Shown here piece after piece: positions 19,065 through 28,915 of a DNA stretch of 64,000 bases. Each line of letters opens with the position of its first letter. The stretch's first letter is position 1. The DNA is from Bradyrhizobium liaoningense (lineage in GTDB: Bacteria > Pseudomonadota > Alphaproteobacteria > Rhizobiales > Xanthobacteraceae), in assembly GCF_018130825.1 (NCBI RefSeq), contig NZ_JAFCJS010000006.1:533169-597168 (forward strand), written 5' to 3'. A model generated the notes under the pieces. That model made no database searches, had not been told where the DNA came from, and saw only the letters and a program-made list of their open reading frames with translations. Both the position numbers and the translations under genes were made by a program.

Positions 19065-19068
<4 letters not shown>
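18700..19068 (-). CDS. folB: Dihydroneopterin aldolase (FolB)
   Basis: Cleaves 7,8-dihydroneopterin to 6-hydroxymethyl-dihydropterin and glycolaldehyde. It has 122 residues, the normal size for the octameric enzyme. Visible features are IFVTGLSIHARHGVMDHE (with the conserved Glu), GQRFVIDLELYTDL, the catalytic-Tyr region DTVSYAEVV, LEGAAGAVADAIL and AVKITVHKPHAPI with the catalytic Lys. Its ATG overlaps the folP stop (ATGA), indicating coupling, and folK follows after one base. Confidence 0.95.
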
Positions 19069-19925
<857 letters not shown>

Positions 19926-20000
19926 GCGCGTGGGATTGCGCTGTCGGGGAGGGGGAGTCAAGCCGGGATTGGGGGCGTCGATGGCTACGGCACTCTCTCA

Positions 20001-20150
20001 CCGTCACCCTGAGGTGGCCGCTTCTTCAGCGGCCCTCGAAGGGCGACGGCCCGGCTGTTGCGGCGTGGCGGCAGCGTGGCCGCTCATCCTTCGAGGCTCC
20101 CCGCGCGACGCTGCGCGCCGCACGTCTCGCACCTCAGGATGACGGGGATG
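20001..20150. repeat. Palindromic intergenic repeat, CCTCAGGATGACG type
   Basis: The outer arms CCGTCACCCTGAGGTG and CACCTCAGGATGACGG are inverted. The inner part has GCGGCCCTCGAAGG opposed by CCTTCGAGG. The same building blocks recur at 22981-23096. This composite form is typical of BIME-like intergenic repeats in Bradyrhizobium. It lies between the folP start and the 3' end of the DUF4332 gene. Confidence 0.8.
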
Positions 20151-20162
20151 GAGCGTAGCTGA

Positions 20163-20570
20163 TCAATACGTGATCTTCGGCGGCAGCTTCTTGGCCTTGG
20201 CGATGATGTCGCCGACCGACTTCTCCGACGGCAGGATGCGGACGAGCTTCTTCTTCTCGTTGGCCTCGCGCATGCTCTGGGCGAGCCTCGCCGGATTTCG
20301 ATAGGAGAGCTCGCGCACGGTGGTGACGCCGGCGGCGCGGACCAGGCCGACCTTGGCCCGGCCCATGCCGGGGATGCGCATGTAGTCGGAGACGTTGGCC
20401 CATTCCAGCAGCAGTTGCTCGCTGATGCCGGTCTTGGCGGACAGCGCCTTGCGGCCCTTCACGGTCGAGGCGGCCTCGAGCAGCGCCTCGGTTGTGCGGA
20501 TACCCTGCGCCTTCAGCTTGTTGGCGGCAAAGGCGGGCAGGCCCTCAATCTCGGAGATCGGATATGTCAT
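20163..20570 (-). CDS. DUF4332 (helix-hairpin-helix) protein
   Basis: A 135-residue protein that I recognise as DUF4332. It consists of two helix-hairpin-helix-like units: ISEIEGLPAFAANKLKAQGI near the start and VSDYMRIPGMGRAKVGLVRA in the middle, each with the G-x-G hairpin used for non-specific DNA contact. The C-terminus is basic (ANEKKKLVRILPSEK, AKAKKLPPKITY). A DNA- or nucleoprotein-associated role is plausible but unproven. It is followed 24 bases away in the same direction by the gene at 20595-20960, which lies upstream in transcription. Confidence 0.8.
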   Translation of the reverse strand: MTYPISEIEGLPAFAANKLKAQGIRTTEALLEAASTVKGRKALSAKTGISEQLLLEWANVSDYMRIPGMGRAKVGLVRAAGVTTVRELSYRNPARLAQSMREANEKKKLVRILPSEKSVGDIIAKAKKLPPKITY

Positions 20571-20594
20571 GATGCTCGATATGAAAAGCGTCGC

Positions 20595-20960
20595 TCAGGC
20601 GAATTGGCTGAGGCCCGGCGTCCCCGCGATGATCTTGCCCATCTGATCCGCTCCGATTTTGTCTCGGCCGTAGCGGAAAAGTTCACGGGCAATGGTCTGA
20701 ATCTCGGACATGCCAAGACCCAGCCCCATCAGGCGCGTGCCGACGGCCATCAGGCCGCCGCCCATCAGCCGCGACAGTCCGCCGCCGCTCTTGGACGCCT
20801 CGATCGCCGCTTCCGCGCCGGGAATCTGATTGATGAGGGCTTCGACGTTCTCGGAAGGGCCCTCGCTGCGGAGAAAGCCCAGGATAATGCCGACGGTTTT
20901 TTCGGCGACAGCACTATCTATGCTGGCGTTCGCCGCCAGCCGTCCGATCAGCTCGTCCAT
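20595..20960 (-). CDS. DUF2267/DUF2780-like small protein
   Basis: A 121-residue hypothetical protein. The N-terminal half (MDELIGRLAANASIDSAVAE, KTVGIILGFLRSEG) has the helix-turn-helix-like pattern of the DUF2267/DUF2780 group. A glycine-rich centre (GGGLSRLMGGGLMAVG) follows. The C-terminus MSEIQTIARELFRYGRDKIG ends in a helix seen in many 'DUF2267' homologues. No signal peptide is present. It is probably cotranscribed with the DUF4332 gene. The role is unknown. Confidence 0.7.
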   Translation of the reverse strand: MDELIGRLAANASIDSAVAEKTVGIILGFLRSEGPSENVEALINQIPGAEAAIEASKSGGGLSRLMGGGLMAVGTRLMGLGLGMSEIQTIARELFRYGRDKIGADQMGKIIAGTPGLSQFA

Positions 20961-21309
20961 ATGGCCTGCCCCTCAGCCGGTTCACATGCCGGAGTATTGT
21001 TTTCGAAAATGATCTTGAGCCGGTGCGATGTGAAATACAAGCGATGAACGCGACGAACGATCCGATTCACTCCCGAACGCGCGAAAAGTGTTGCAGCGAT
21101 GCACGAGCGGAGATGGAATCTGCAAGAAATTACCGCGGTGCGAACGCCTCGTTCCAACTTTCGGCTGATGTCGCCCGCTTGTTTCCGACAATGTCGCATG
21201 TTTGGGGCGCGTTGAACGGTTTTAATCGGCGCGCGACATGCGTTAAACTGCGGAACTGGCGCCTTTGGGTTTCAATACGCGAAACACGGCATAGAGATCA
21301 GAGAGAATA
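20961..21309. other. 349-bp divergent promoter region
   Basis: No gene is supported. It separates the leftward DUF2267-like gene from the rightward HerA-like gene and must contain both promoters. I looked for GGAAC-N16/17-CGTT and TTAA-N7-TTAA elements and found none complete; GGAAC occurs near 21257 (plus) and 21152 (minus) without a matching -10. Confidence 0.5.
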
Positions 21310-22932
21310 ATGACGGCACAGGACAGCAAGCTCGGCGACACTGACGACAAGATCTTCGTCGGCAAGGGAGACGAGCAGGCATGGCTGACGCTGGCGCTGG
21401 CCAATCGCCATGGCCTCGTCACCGGCGCAACCGGAACCGGCAAGACGGTGTCGCTGCAAGTCATGGCGGAAGGATTTGCGCGCGCCGGTGTCCCGGTCTT
21501 CGCCTCCGACATCAAGGGCGATCTCTCCGGCATCTCCGAGGTCGGGGTGCCTAAGGACTTCATCGTCAAGCGCGCTTCCGAGATGGGGCTGAAATTCCAG
21601 CCCGACCAGTTCTCGACGGTGTTCTGGGACGTGTTCGGCGAGCAGGGCCATCCGGTGCGGGCGACCGTCACCGAGATGGGGCCGCTGCTGCTCGCGCGCA
21701 TGCTCGACCTCAACGATGTGCAGGAAGGCGTGCTCAACGTCGCCTTCCGCGTCGCCGACGACAACGGGCTCACCCTCATCGACATGAAGGATCTGCGCGC
21801 GCTGCTCGACGCCATCGTGCCCGATAGCGGGAAGAAGGGGACGGATGCCGAGGAAAGCCCGCTTGGCGATATCAAGAAGGAGGCGCAGGGCTTCGGCAAC
21901 GTCACCAAGGCCACGGTCGGCACCATCCAGCGCCAGCTCCTGGTGCTGGAGAATCAGGGCGGCAGCAAGTTCTTCGGCGAGCCGGCGCTGGCGCTGAAGG
22001 ATTTCATGAAGACCGATCGCGACGGCCGCGGCATGGTCAACATCCTGGTCGCCGACAAGCTGCTGCAGAGCCCGCGGCTTTATGCGACATTCCTGTTGTG
22101 GATGCTGTCCGAGCTGTTCGAGGAGCTGCCCGAGGCCGGCGATCTGCCGAAGCCAAAGCTGGTGTTCTTCTTCGACGAGGCGCATCTGTTGTTCAACGAC
22201 GCGCCCAAGGCGCTGATGGACAAGATCGAGCAGGTGGTACGTCTGATCCGCTCGAAGGGGGTGGGCGTCTACTTCGTGACGCAGAACCCGATCGACGTGC
22301 CGGACCGCGTGCTCGGCCAGCTCGGCAACCGCGTGCAGCATGCGTTGCGCGCCTTCACCCCGCGTGACCAGAAGGCGGTTGCGGCCGCGGCCCAGACCTT
22401 CCGTCCCAACCCGAAGCTCGACACCGCCAAGGTGATCACGGAGCTCGGCAAGGGCGAGGCGCTGGTGTCCTTCCTCGAGGGCAACGGCACGCCGACGATG
22501 GTCGAGCGGGTGATGATCCGGCCACCCTCGGCCCGGATCGGGCCGATCACGCCGGAAGAGCGCAAGGCGATCATGGATGCGAGCCCGGTGAAGGGCAAAT
22601 ATGACACCGCCGTCGACGCCGAATCCGCCTACGAGATGCTTCAGAAGCGCATCGCCGGCACTGCGGCCACGGCCGACGGTCCGGCCGGCGAAAGCGGAGG
22701 CGGCATCCTCGGCCAGATCGGCTCGATCGTCGGCACCATTTTCGGCACCAACGTCAAGCGCGGCCGCCTTTCGACCGGCCAGGTCATTGCGCGCGACGTG
22801 ACGCGATCGGTCACCAACCAGGTGATTGGCGGGCTGGCCGCCAATGTCGGCAAGTCGATCGGCGGCCAGCTCGGCGGCTCGATCGGCCGTACCCTGGTCC
22901 GGGGCGCGCTCGGCGGGTTGCTTCGGAGATAG
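21310..22932 (+). CDS. HerA/YjgR-like P-loop ATPase (DUF853)
   Basis: A hexameric-type ATPase of the HerA/FtsK superfamily, 540 residues. Walker A is HGLVTGATGTGKT near 33-45; Walker B is LVFFFDEAHLLF. VRLIRSKGVGVYFVTQNPID and the arginine-finger region LGNRVQHALRAFTPRDQKA match the YjgR subfamily. The C-terminal ~100 residues are Gly-rich (ILGQIGSIVGTIFGTNVKRG, NVGKSIGGQLGGSIGRTLV), a usual feature of this subfamily. YjgR proteins are widespread but their role is poorly defined; no NurA nuclease lies next to it, so DNA-end resection should not be assumed. Confidence 0.93.
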   Translation: MTAQDSKLGDTDDKIFVGKGDEQAWLTLALANRHGLVTGATGTGKTVSLQVMAEGFARAGVPVFASDIKGDLSGISEVGVPKDFIVKRASEMGLKFQPDQFSTVFWDVFGEQGHPVRATVTEMGPLLLARMLDLNDVQEGVLNVAFRVADDNGLTLIDMKDLRALLDAIVPDSGKKGTDAEESPLGDIKKEAQGFGNVTKATVGTIQRQLLVLENQGGSKFFGEPALALKDFMKTDRDGRGMVNILVADKLLQSPRLYATFLLWMLSELFEELPEAGDLPKPKLVFFFDEAHLLFNDAPKALMDKIEQVVRLIRSKGVGVYFVTQNPIDVPDRVLGQLGNRVQHALRAFTPRDQKAVAAAAQTFRPNPKLDTAKVITELGKGEALVSFLEGNGTPTMVERVMIRPPSARIGPITPEERKAIMDASPVKGKYDTAVDAESAYEMLQKRIAGTAATADGPAGESGGGILGQIGSIVGTIFGTNVKRGRLSTGQVIARDVTRSVTNQVIGGLAANVGKSIGGQLGGSIGRTLVRGALGGLLRR

Positions 22933-22980
22933 GCAGAAAGCCCGATTGGGGGCAATCTGTGTTCGGTCGGCTTGACTTGC

Positions 22981-23096
22981 ATGGTTCGAGACGCCCGCTG
23001 CACGGGCTCCTCACCATGAGGGTCTGAGATTCTTGCCGCGAAACGAGACCTCATCCTGAGGAGCCCGCCGCAGGCGGGCATCTCGAAGGATGGCCG
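22981..23096. repeat. Palindromic intergenic repeat with CCCGC arms
   Basis: GACGCCCGCTGCACGGGCTC followed by CTCACCATGAGG is mirrored by CCTCATCCTGAGGAGC and CCCGCCGCAGGCGGGC, then CATCTCGAAGGATGG. It shares the CCTGAG and CGAAGGATGG blocks with the element at 20001-20150. It lies between two rightward genes. Confidence 0.75.
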
Positions 23097-23195
23097 CGGG
23101 GAAACGACCCATCACCACCACCACAATTTCAAGTGAGGGGCTCTCCAAGCCCGCGCCGGTCTGCTACGTGCTGTTTGTTGCCGACTGGACATAAT

Positions 23196-24524
23196 GTGAC
23201 CTCGACCGACCCATTCCCCAAGCCTGATGCGCCGAGACGCCTGTCTCTGCGCGCGCCGCTGGACGTGCTCTTCCTGATCTGCTGCGTCATCCTGACGGCC
23301 GACGTTCTCGTTCCGGAGATCTTCGGCCACGGCAAGACCAAGGACTACCGGCTGTGGTACTGGGCCGGGCAGCAGGTTCTGAACGGCGGGTCGCTCTATC
23401 CCGCCGACATCCGCTCGTATTTTGAATTCATCTATCCGCCGCTGCCTGCGATCCTGCTGGCGATCCCGAGCTGGTTCGGCAAGATCCCGCTCTACATCGT
23501 GCTGTCGATCCTGAATGCGCTGGCATGGTGGTACACGGGGACATTGTCCAATGCGATGACCGGTTCGGGCCGCACGGCTGGCCCTTGGCTCGAGGCTCTG
23601 CCGGCTTTCGTCACAGTGACCTTCGTGTTCGACATGTTCGATCTCGGTCAGCCGAATCTTCTGCTGCTGGCGATGATGCTCTACGGCTTCTGGAGCCTGC
23701 AGCATCAGCGGTCGTGGCTCGCAGGCTTCATGTTCGCGCTCGCCACCGCCATCAAGATGTTTCCGATCGCGGTGCTGCCCTATCTGATGTGGCGCAGGAA
23801 GTGGGCCGCCGTCGCCGCGACGGTCGCCTTCACCGGCATCCTTCTCTATGTCGTGCCGGCCCCGATCCGCGGTTTCGAGCGCAACGCGGCCGAACTTGCA
23901 ACCTGGTATCAAGGCATGGTCGGGTCGAGCTCCGAAAAAGGCTTTGGCCAGCGCGATGAGCAGAACTGGTCGTGGGTCAATCAGTCGCTCATCGCCGTGA
24001 CGCACCGCCTGGTCCGGCCGATCAACTACAATCAGGAAGACCCCAACAAGCTGCCGCGCACGATGAATGTCATCGACGTCGATTACAGGACAGCGAACTG
24101 GATCGTGCTGGCGGTATCGGTGCTGCTCGGGCTCGGCTTCATCGCGGTGATGCCATCGCAAGCGCGACGGACGCTGCGCTCGGATGCCGAGGAGCTAGGC
24201 ATCCTGTTCTGCCTGATGACCGTGGCCTCGCCGCTGGCGCGGCAATACTACTTCATGTGGCTGTTCTTCCCGATGACGGTGCTGATGCATCGCGCCGCCT
24301 TCGACGAGCGACCGAATGTGCGGTTGGGAACCTGGCTTGCGCTCGGCGCTGCGGGCATCCTCATGCTGCTGTCGCTGCCGTGGTTTCCGAACGTCCTGCA
24401 GGCCTGGGGCAACAACCTGCTCGCGACCGCCATTCTGGCCGGTGCGCTCGCATGGCACATCCGCCATCCACCGGTTGCGACTGGCTCCGGGCCTGCGACG
24501 GCGGTAAAAGCCAAGACATCCTAA
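23196..24524 (+). CDS. Polyprenyl-phosphate-type glycosyltransferase, GT87 family (DUF2029)
   Basis: A multi-pass membrane protein of about 442 residues. The start is taken as GTG at 23196 (TSTDPFPKPDAPRRL) because upstream codons overlap the repeat region. There are roughly ten hydrophobic helices, beginning with LDVLFLICCVILTADVLV. Family features include the first periplasmic loop DYRLWYWAGQQVLNGGSLYP and YFEFIYPPLPAILL, and WSWVNQSLIAVTHRLV. GT87 enzymes use lipid-linked sugars to glycosylate cell-envelope lipids or glycans; the substrate here is unknown. It precedes an M20 peptidase gene, with which no functional link is obvious. Confidence 0.85.
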   Translation: MTSTDPFPKPDAPRRLSLRAPLDVLFLICCVILTADVLVPEIFGHGKTKDYRLWYWAGQQVLNGGSLYPADIRSYFEFIYPPLPAILLAIPSWFGKIPLYIVLSILNALAWWYTGTLSNAMTGSGRTAGPWLEALPAFVTVTFVFDMFDLGQPNLLLLAMMLYGFWSLQHQRSWLAGFMFALATAIKMFPIAVLPYLMWRRKWAAVAATVAFTGILLYVVPAPIRGFERNAAELATWYQGMVGSSSEKGFGQRDEQNWSWVNQSLIAVTHRLVRPINYNQEDPNKLPRTMNVIDVDYRTANWIVLAVSVLLGLGFIAVMPSQARRTLRSDAEELGILFCLMTVASPLARQYYFMWLFFPMTVLMHRAAFDERPNVRLGTWLALGAAGILMLLSLPWFPNVLQAWGNNLLATAILAGALAWHIRHPPVATGSGPATAVKAKTS

Positions 24525-24570
24525 CAAGACGTCCTAACACGTCTTGAGATCAACAATCGGGAATCCGACC

Positions 24571-25965
24571 ATGGCCAATGCGCAGCTTCAATCCGTGCTC
24601 GACCACATCGACAAGGATTTTGACAACAGCCTGGAGCGTCTGTTCTCGCTGTTGCGGATCAAGTCGATCTCCGCCGATCCGGCCTTTGCCGCCGATTGCA
24701 AGGCGGCGGCAGAGCATCTCGCCAAGGACATCGCCAGCCTCGGTGTTACGACCGAAGTGAGGCCGACCGCCGGCCATCCCGCGATCGTCGGCAAAACCGC
24801 AATGGGCGGACGGCCGCATGTGATCTTCTACGGCCATTACGACGTGCAGCCGGTCGATCCGCTCGATCTCTGGCATCGCCCGCCGTTCGAGCCCGTCGTC
24901 ACCGACCACGCCGACGGCCGCAAGATCATCGTCGCGCGCGGTGCCGAGGACGACAAGGGCCAGGTGATGACCTTCGTCGAGGCCTGCCGCGCCTGGAAGA
25001 AGGTGACGGGATCGCTGCCGATCGATGTCACCTTCCTGATCGAAGGCGAGGAGGAGGTCGGCTCGAAGAATTTCGTGCCGTTCATCGAGGCCAACAAGGA
25101 CGAGTTCAAGGCGGATTACGTGCTGGTCTGCGACACCGGCATGTGGGACCGCAACACGCCCGCGATCACGACCTCGCTGCGCGGCCTGCTCTATGAGGAG
25201 CTGAAGATCACCGCCGCCAATCGCGATCTGCATTCCGGCGTGTTCGGCGGCAGCGCGATGAATCCGATCCGGGTGCTCACCAGGATTCTCGGCGGCCTGT
25301 TCGACGACGACAACCGCATCACCATTCCCGGCTTCTATGACGGGGTGAAGGATCTGCCGCCCGATATCCTGGAGCAGTGGAAGAAGCTCAGTCTGACGCC
25401 GGAGATGTTCCTGAAGCCGATCGGCCTGTCGATCCCTGCCGGCGAGAAGGGCCGGCTGCTGATCGAGCAGGCCTCCTCGCGTCCGACCTGCGACGTCAAC
25501 GGCATCTGGGGCGGCTATATCGGCGAAGGCTCCAAGACGGTGATCCCCTCGCATGCCTCGGCCAAGGTCTCGTTCCGCCTGGTCGAAGGGCAGGACCCCG
25601 CAAAGATCCGCAAGGCGTTCCGCGACTACGTGACGGCGCGCCTACCCGGCGACTGCAAGGTCGAGTTCGGCGACCACTCCGCCGCGCCCGCGGTCGCGCT
25701 CGACTGGAACATGAAGCCGCTCGCCGCCGCCAGCAAGGCGCTGGCGGAGGAATGGGGCAAGGAGACCGTTCTGATGGGCTCGGGCGCCTCGATCCCGATC
25801 GTCGCCGACTTCAAGCGCACGCTGGGGCTGGACTCGCTCCTCGTCGGCTTCGGCCTCGACGACGACAACATCCACTCGCCGAACGAGAAGTACGACCTCC
25901 GCAGCTTCCAGAAAGGCATCCGCTCCTGGGCCCGCATCCTCGCCGCGCTGGCGGAGGTGAAATAG
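24571..25965 (+). CDS. M20 family metallopeptidase (dipeptidase)
   Basis: Zinc-dependent dipeptidase or deacylase, 464 residues from ATG 24571 (a TTG at 24544 is possible). Metal and catalytic positions are recognisable: HVIFYGHYDVQPVD (His ligand and catalytic Asp), ARGAEDDKGQVM (bridging Asp), DVTFLIEGEEEVGS (general-base Glu and ligand Glu), YVLVCDTGMW (Asp ligand) and the C-terminal His in DDNIHSPNEKYDL. The dimerisation domain begins near LRGLLYEELKITAANRDLHS. It is a normal-length M20A/CNDP-like enzyme, cytosolic because no signal peptide is seen. Substrate specificity cannot be read from sequence. Confidence 0.92.
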   Translation: MANAQLQSVLDHIDKDFDNSLERLFSLLRIKSISADPAFAADCKAAAEHLAKDIASLGVTTEVRPTAGHPAIVGKTAMGGRPHVIFYGHYDVQPVDPLDLWHRPPFEPVVTDHADGRKIIVARGAEDDKGQVMTFVEACRAWKKVTGSLPIDVTFLIEGEEEVGSKNFVPFIEANKDEFKADYVLVCDTGMWDRNTPAITTSLRGLLYEELKITAANRDLHSGVFGGSAMNPIRVLTRILGGLFDDDNRITIPGFYDGVKDLPPDILEQWKKLSLTPEMFLKPIGLSIPAGEKGRLLIEQASSRPTCDVNGIWGGYIGEGSKTVIPSHASAKVSFRLVEGQDPAKIRKAFRDYVTARLPGDCKVEFGDHSAAPAVALDWNMKPLAAASKALAEEWGKETVLMGSGASIPIVADFKRTLGLDSLLVGFGLDDDNIHSPNEKYDLRSFQKGIRSWARILAALAEVK

Positions 25966-25979
25966 GCACGGCTGCCGTG

Positions 25980-26054
25980 GGGTGGGCAAAGGCGCAAAGC
26001 CCACCATTCGTCTCGATCGCGAGGAAAGACGTGGGCACGCTTCGCTTTGCCCAC
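25980..26054. repeat. GTGGGCAAAG-type palindromic repeat, short copy
   Basis: GGTGGGCAAAGGCGCAAAGC is opposed by GGCACGCTTCGCTTTGCCCA. It is a shorter member of the family seen at 7122-7215 and 30694-30785, immediately followed by another palindrome. Confidence 0.75.
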
Positions 26055-26074
26055 GAGACCTTCATCCTCGGTGC

Positions 26075-26190
26075 CGTAGGGTGGATTAGCCTAAGGCGTA
26101 ATCCACCAGCTTTTGCGTCCGCATCGAGAGAAGAGGTGGATTACGCCAGCGGACTGCGCTTCGCGCAGCCGCGGGCTAATCCACCCTACG
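26075..26190. repeat. GTAGGGTGGATTAGC palindromic repeat
   Basis: The outer arms CGTAGGGTGGATTAGC and GCTAATCCACCCTACG are perfect inverted copies. The inner arms GCGTAATCCACC and GGTGGATTACGC are also inverted. The GTAGGGTGG/CCACCCTAC ends are shared with the GTAGGGTGGGCAAAG family, suggesting a related but diverged element. Confidence 0.85.
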
Positions 26191-26200
26191 AAGCTTCGCC

Positions 26201-26234
26201 CAAATAAAAACGCCGCCCGGAATTGGGCGGCGTT
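26201..26234 (-). terminator. Rho-independent terminator for the class II aldolase gene
   Basis: Read on the minus strand, a 10-bp stem (AACGCCGCCC / GGGCGGCGTT) with a six-base loop is followed by TTTTATTTG. It lies about 60 bases past the aldolase stop codon at 26293. On the plus strand the T-run is poor, so it acts mainly leftward. Confidence 0.8.
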
Positions 26235-26292
26235 TCATTCCAAAAGGCGTAGAGGTTCGTTGAGCGCTACCCTACACCAAATCCGGAAAATC

Positions 26293-27072
26293 TCAAGTGC
26301 GGTAGCCGGGATTGACGCGGTCGAGCTTGCGCAGCAGCGGCGGCCACACGAGGTTGTTGGCGCGCAGCTCGGCGCGGTCGCGGTTGGCGAGCAGCTCGGT
26401 GTTCTTCTCGATCGCGATCTCCTCGACCGGGTACACCGGTGTGCCCAGCGCCCGTGTGCGCACCTGCATCGAGCAGGCGCGCTCGAGGTGGTACATGCGC
26501 TCGAAGGCGGAGGCGACCGAGCGGCCGACGGTCAGCGTGCCGTGGTTGCGCAGGAGCATGTGGTTGTGGTCGCCGAGGTCCTTCTGCAGACGCGGCCGCT
26601 CGTCGTGATCGAGCGCGATGCCTTCATAGTCGTGATAGGCGAGGTCGTGGGTGACGAGCTGGGCGGTCTGGTTCAGCGGCAGCAGGCCTTCGGCGCTGCT
26701 CGACACCGCGGTGCCGTCGAGCGTGTGGAGATGCAGCACGCAGATCGCGTCCTCGCGCACCTCGTGGATCGCCGAATGGATGGTGAAGCCGGCCGGGTTG
26801 ATGCTGTACTCGCTCTCGGAGAGCTGGTGGCCGTGCAGGTCGACCTTGACGAGGCTCGAGGCCGTGATCTCCTCGAACATCAGCCCGTAGGGGTTGATGA
26901 GGAAGTGATGGTCGGGACCGGGCACGCGTGCGGAGATGTGGGTGTCGACCAGATCGTCCCAGCCGTACAGCGCGATGAGGCGATAGCAGGCGGCGAGGTT
27001 GACGCGTTGCTGCCACTCGGCCTCCGTCATGTTGGAGGGCACTTCCCTCAGGCGGGCTTCTGCTGGCGACAT
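26293..27072 (-). CDS. Class II aldolase/adducin family protein
   Basis: A metal-dependent aldolase-fold protein of 259 residues. Metal ligands are visible in AICVLHLHTLDG (two His) and in LLRNHGTLTVG (His). SASSL-type substrate residues occur in LMFEEITASSLVKVDLHG, and WDDLVDTHISARVPGPDHHF is the usual N-terminal motif with the phosphate-loop position occupied by THISAR. Family members split sugar phosphates, decarboxylate acids or are non-catalytic; nothing nearby settles which. It is a single-gene unit with a terminator at 26201-26234 and ends before a membrane glycosyltransferase gene. Confidence 0.88.
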   Translation of the reverse strand: MSPAEARLREVPSNMTEAEWQQRVNLAACYRLIALYGWDDLVDTHISARVPGPDHHFLINPYGLMFEEITASSLVKVDLHGHQLSESEYSINPAGFTIHSAIHEVREDAICVLHLHTLDGTAVSSSAEGLLPLNQTAQLVTHDLAYHDYEGIALDHDERPRLQKDLGDHNHMLLRNHGTLTVGRSVASAFERMYHLERACSMQVRTRALGTPVYPVEEIAIEKNTELLANRDRAELRANNLVWPPLLRKLDRVNPGYRT

Positions 27073-27265
27073 GGCAATTCTCTCCGAACCTCGTTGTTGC
27101 GGGTCGAGAGCCTAGTCCTGCAAATGGCTGGCAGCAAGGCGCGTCAAGCGCGGCAGTTCAGCGTAGCCCGCATGGAGTGCGCGCTGGAGGTTCCGGATTC
27201 CAGAACCACTGATCTCGAGCCGACGCGACGTTACGTCTCCGCGACCGTCCGATCGGACAATGATC

Positions 27266-28915
27266 TTACGGCGCGGGGATCGAGAGCAGGCTGGAAATGC
27301 TGCGGCCGCGGATGTCGTAGACGCGGGCGAACACCACGTCGTCGCGCTTGATCTCGACGAGGACGGGCGCGGTGAGGCCCTTGCAGTAGAACTCACCGAG
27401 CGTCATGGCGAAATCGGCGGCATTGGAATCCCAGCCGATGGTGAAGTCGGGCCCGAGCGCAACCTGCGCCGGGCGCTGAGGACCGCACACCGCGACCTTC
27501 CATTTGCGGTTTGCAGGCGGCACTTCCTGGCGCTCGACCAGCTGCTCGCGCAGCTCGTCCGAGGCCTGCTTCAGCGCGAGGCCCCAATAGTCCAGCATGA
27601 AGCGGTCGTCGGCGCCGCGCACGGTGCCGGCGATGTGGTTGAAGTGGGTGTACTGGTAGGGGTGCAGCCGGATCATCTCGGCGAGCGAGAGCGCGAGGCC
27701 GAAGCAGAAGGTGGCGAGCACCACCGGCTGCCAGGTGCGGTGGTTGGCGCGCAGGCGCTCCATGCTCCAGGCGAAGGCGACGCCGCCCAGCACCGCCATC
27801 GGCGGGATCACGAAGACGAAATGGCGGATGCCGTTGTAGAGCGCGGGACGCTTCACCATGGCGATCACGAGCGGCAGGGTCGCAGCCAGCGTGAGCATCA
27901 GCAGGATGGTCTTGCGGCGGGCCGGAACGTCGGCGCGCGGCAGCAGCGCGAAGGTGCTGACCACGGCGCCGCCCATCAGCACCAGCATCACCTCGGGCAG
28001 CTGCAGCGCGAACAGCGTCGGCAGATAGGACCAGGGCATGTCGGGCACCGACACGATCGCGCCGTCGAACATCTCCTTCCACGGCTTCTCGAAGAAGTGG
28101 GAGAAGTAGGTCAGCGCCTCGAAGGGATTGCCGGGTTCCATGATCGACCACGGCCAGATCAGGCCCATCACGAGATAGCCGACCACGAGGCCGGGCAGCA
28201 GCACATAGATGACATGGGCGAAGCGGCGGACCGACTCGCGCAGACCCTCGGTGCGCAGTTCCTCCAGGAACAGCGGGACGAAGCCGAGGACGGCGTAGAC
28301 CAGTGCGAGCCCGCCGAGAACGCGGCAGCCGAGCGCGAGGCCGGCCCCTAAGCCAACGATCAGGATCGTGCGGGGCGAGGGCTGCGGATATTCCTCGGCG
28401 AGCCGGACCAGGCCCAGCATCAGGATGATCATGGCCACCGCGAAGGGCGCATCCTTCGGATTCATGAACATGTGGCCGTAGAAGATCGGGCACAGCGCGA
28501 GCAGCAGGAGCGCGGCAAGTCCCGCAAGGGGGCCGCCGATGCGGCGGCCGAGCCGCCAGGTCACCGCAAGTCCGATCACGCCGACGATGGCTCCGACCAG
28601 GCGGCGCGTCTCGAACAGCTCGAGCGGGAGCACCTTGTGCAAGAGGGCCGCGACCATGTCGAAGCCGCCGCCATACATGTAGAGATTGGCGAAGGAGAGC
28701 GCCGCGGTGTCCTTGAAGCCGGAACCGTACATGCGCAGCAACAGGTCGGCATATTCAGCGTGGGTGTAATCGTCCCAGCCGAGCCCGTAGTCGCGGAACG
28801 TCAAGCCTGCAATCACGGCGACCGCAGCCAGCACCAGCATGGCGAGATCGTCGCAAGTCCGTTCAACCGAGCGCCGTAGAGGCGTGTCGATCGCCGAAGT
28901 CGTGATGGATGTCAT
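27266..28915 (-). CDS. Glycosyltransferase family 39 (PMT-like) membrane protein
   Basis: Predicted polyprenyl-phosphate-sugar-dependent glycosyltransferase with about eleven transmembrane helices, 549 residues. After helix 1 the loop TFRDYGLGWDDYTHAEYADL carries the acidic pair characteristic of the PMT/GT39 catalytic loop; FYGHMFMNPKDAPFAVAM contains a second conserved acidic site. The C-terminal ~130 residues are soluble and probably periplasmic (VGADDRFMLDYWG-like segment, CGPQRPAQVALGPDF). The acceptor could be a lipid or envelope glycan. It is transcribed away from the gene at 29228 and is not in an operon. Confidence 0.85.
   Translation of the reverse strand: MTSITTSAIDTPLRRSVERTCDDLAMLVLAAVAVIAGLTFRDYGLGWDDYTHAEYADLLLRMYGSGFKDTAALSFANLYMYGGGFDMVAALLHKVLPLELFETRRLVGAIVGVIGLAVTWRLGRRIGGPLAGLAALLLLALCPIFYGHMFMNPKDAPFAVAMIILMLGLVRLAEEYPQPSPRTILIVGLGAGLALGCRVLGGLALVYAVLGFVPLFLEELRTEGLRESVRRFAHVIYVLLPGLVVGYLVMGLIWPWSIMEPGNPFEALTYFSHFFEKPWKEMFDGAIVSVPDMPWSYLPTLFALQLPEVMLVLMGGAVVSTFALLPRADVPARRKTILLMLTLAATLPLVIAMVKRPALYNGIRHFVFVIPPMAVLGGVAFAWSMERLRANHRTWQPVVLATFCFGLALSLAEMIRLHPYQYTHFNHIAGTVRGADDRFMLDYWGLALKQASDELREQLVERQEVPPANRKWKVAVCGPQRPAQVALGPDFTIGWDSNAADFAMTLGEFYCKGLTAPVLVEIKRDDVVFARVYDIRGRSISSLLSIPAP

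Noticed and set aside
21140..21290. GGAAC occurrences upstream of the DUF2267-like and HerA-like genes as EcfG promoters
   Set aside because: No CGTT at 16 or 17 bases on either strand.
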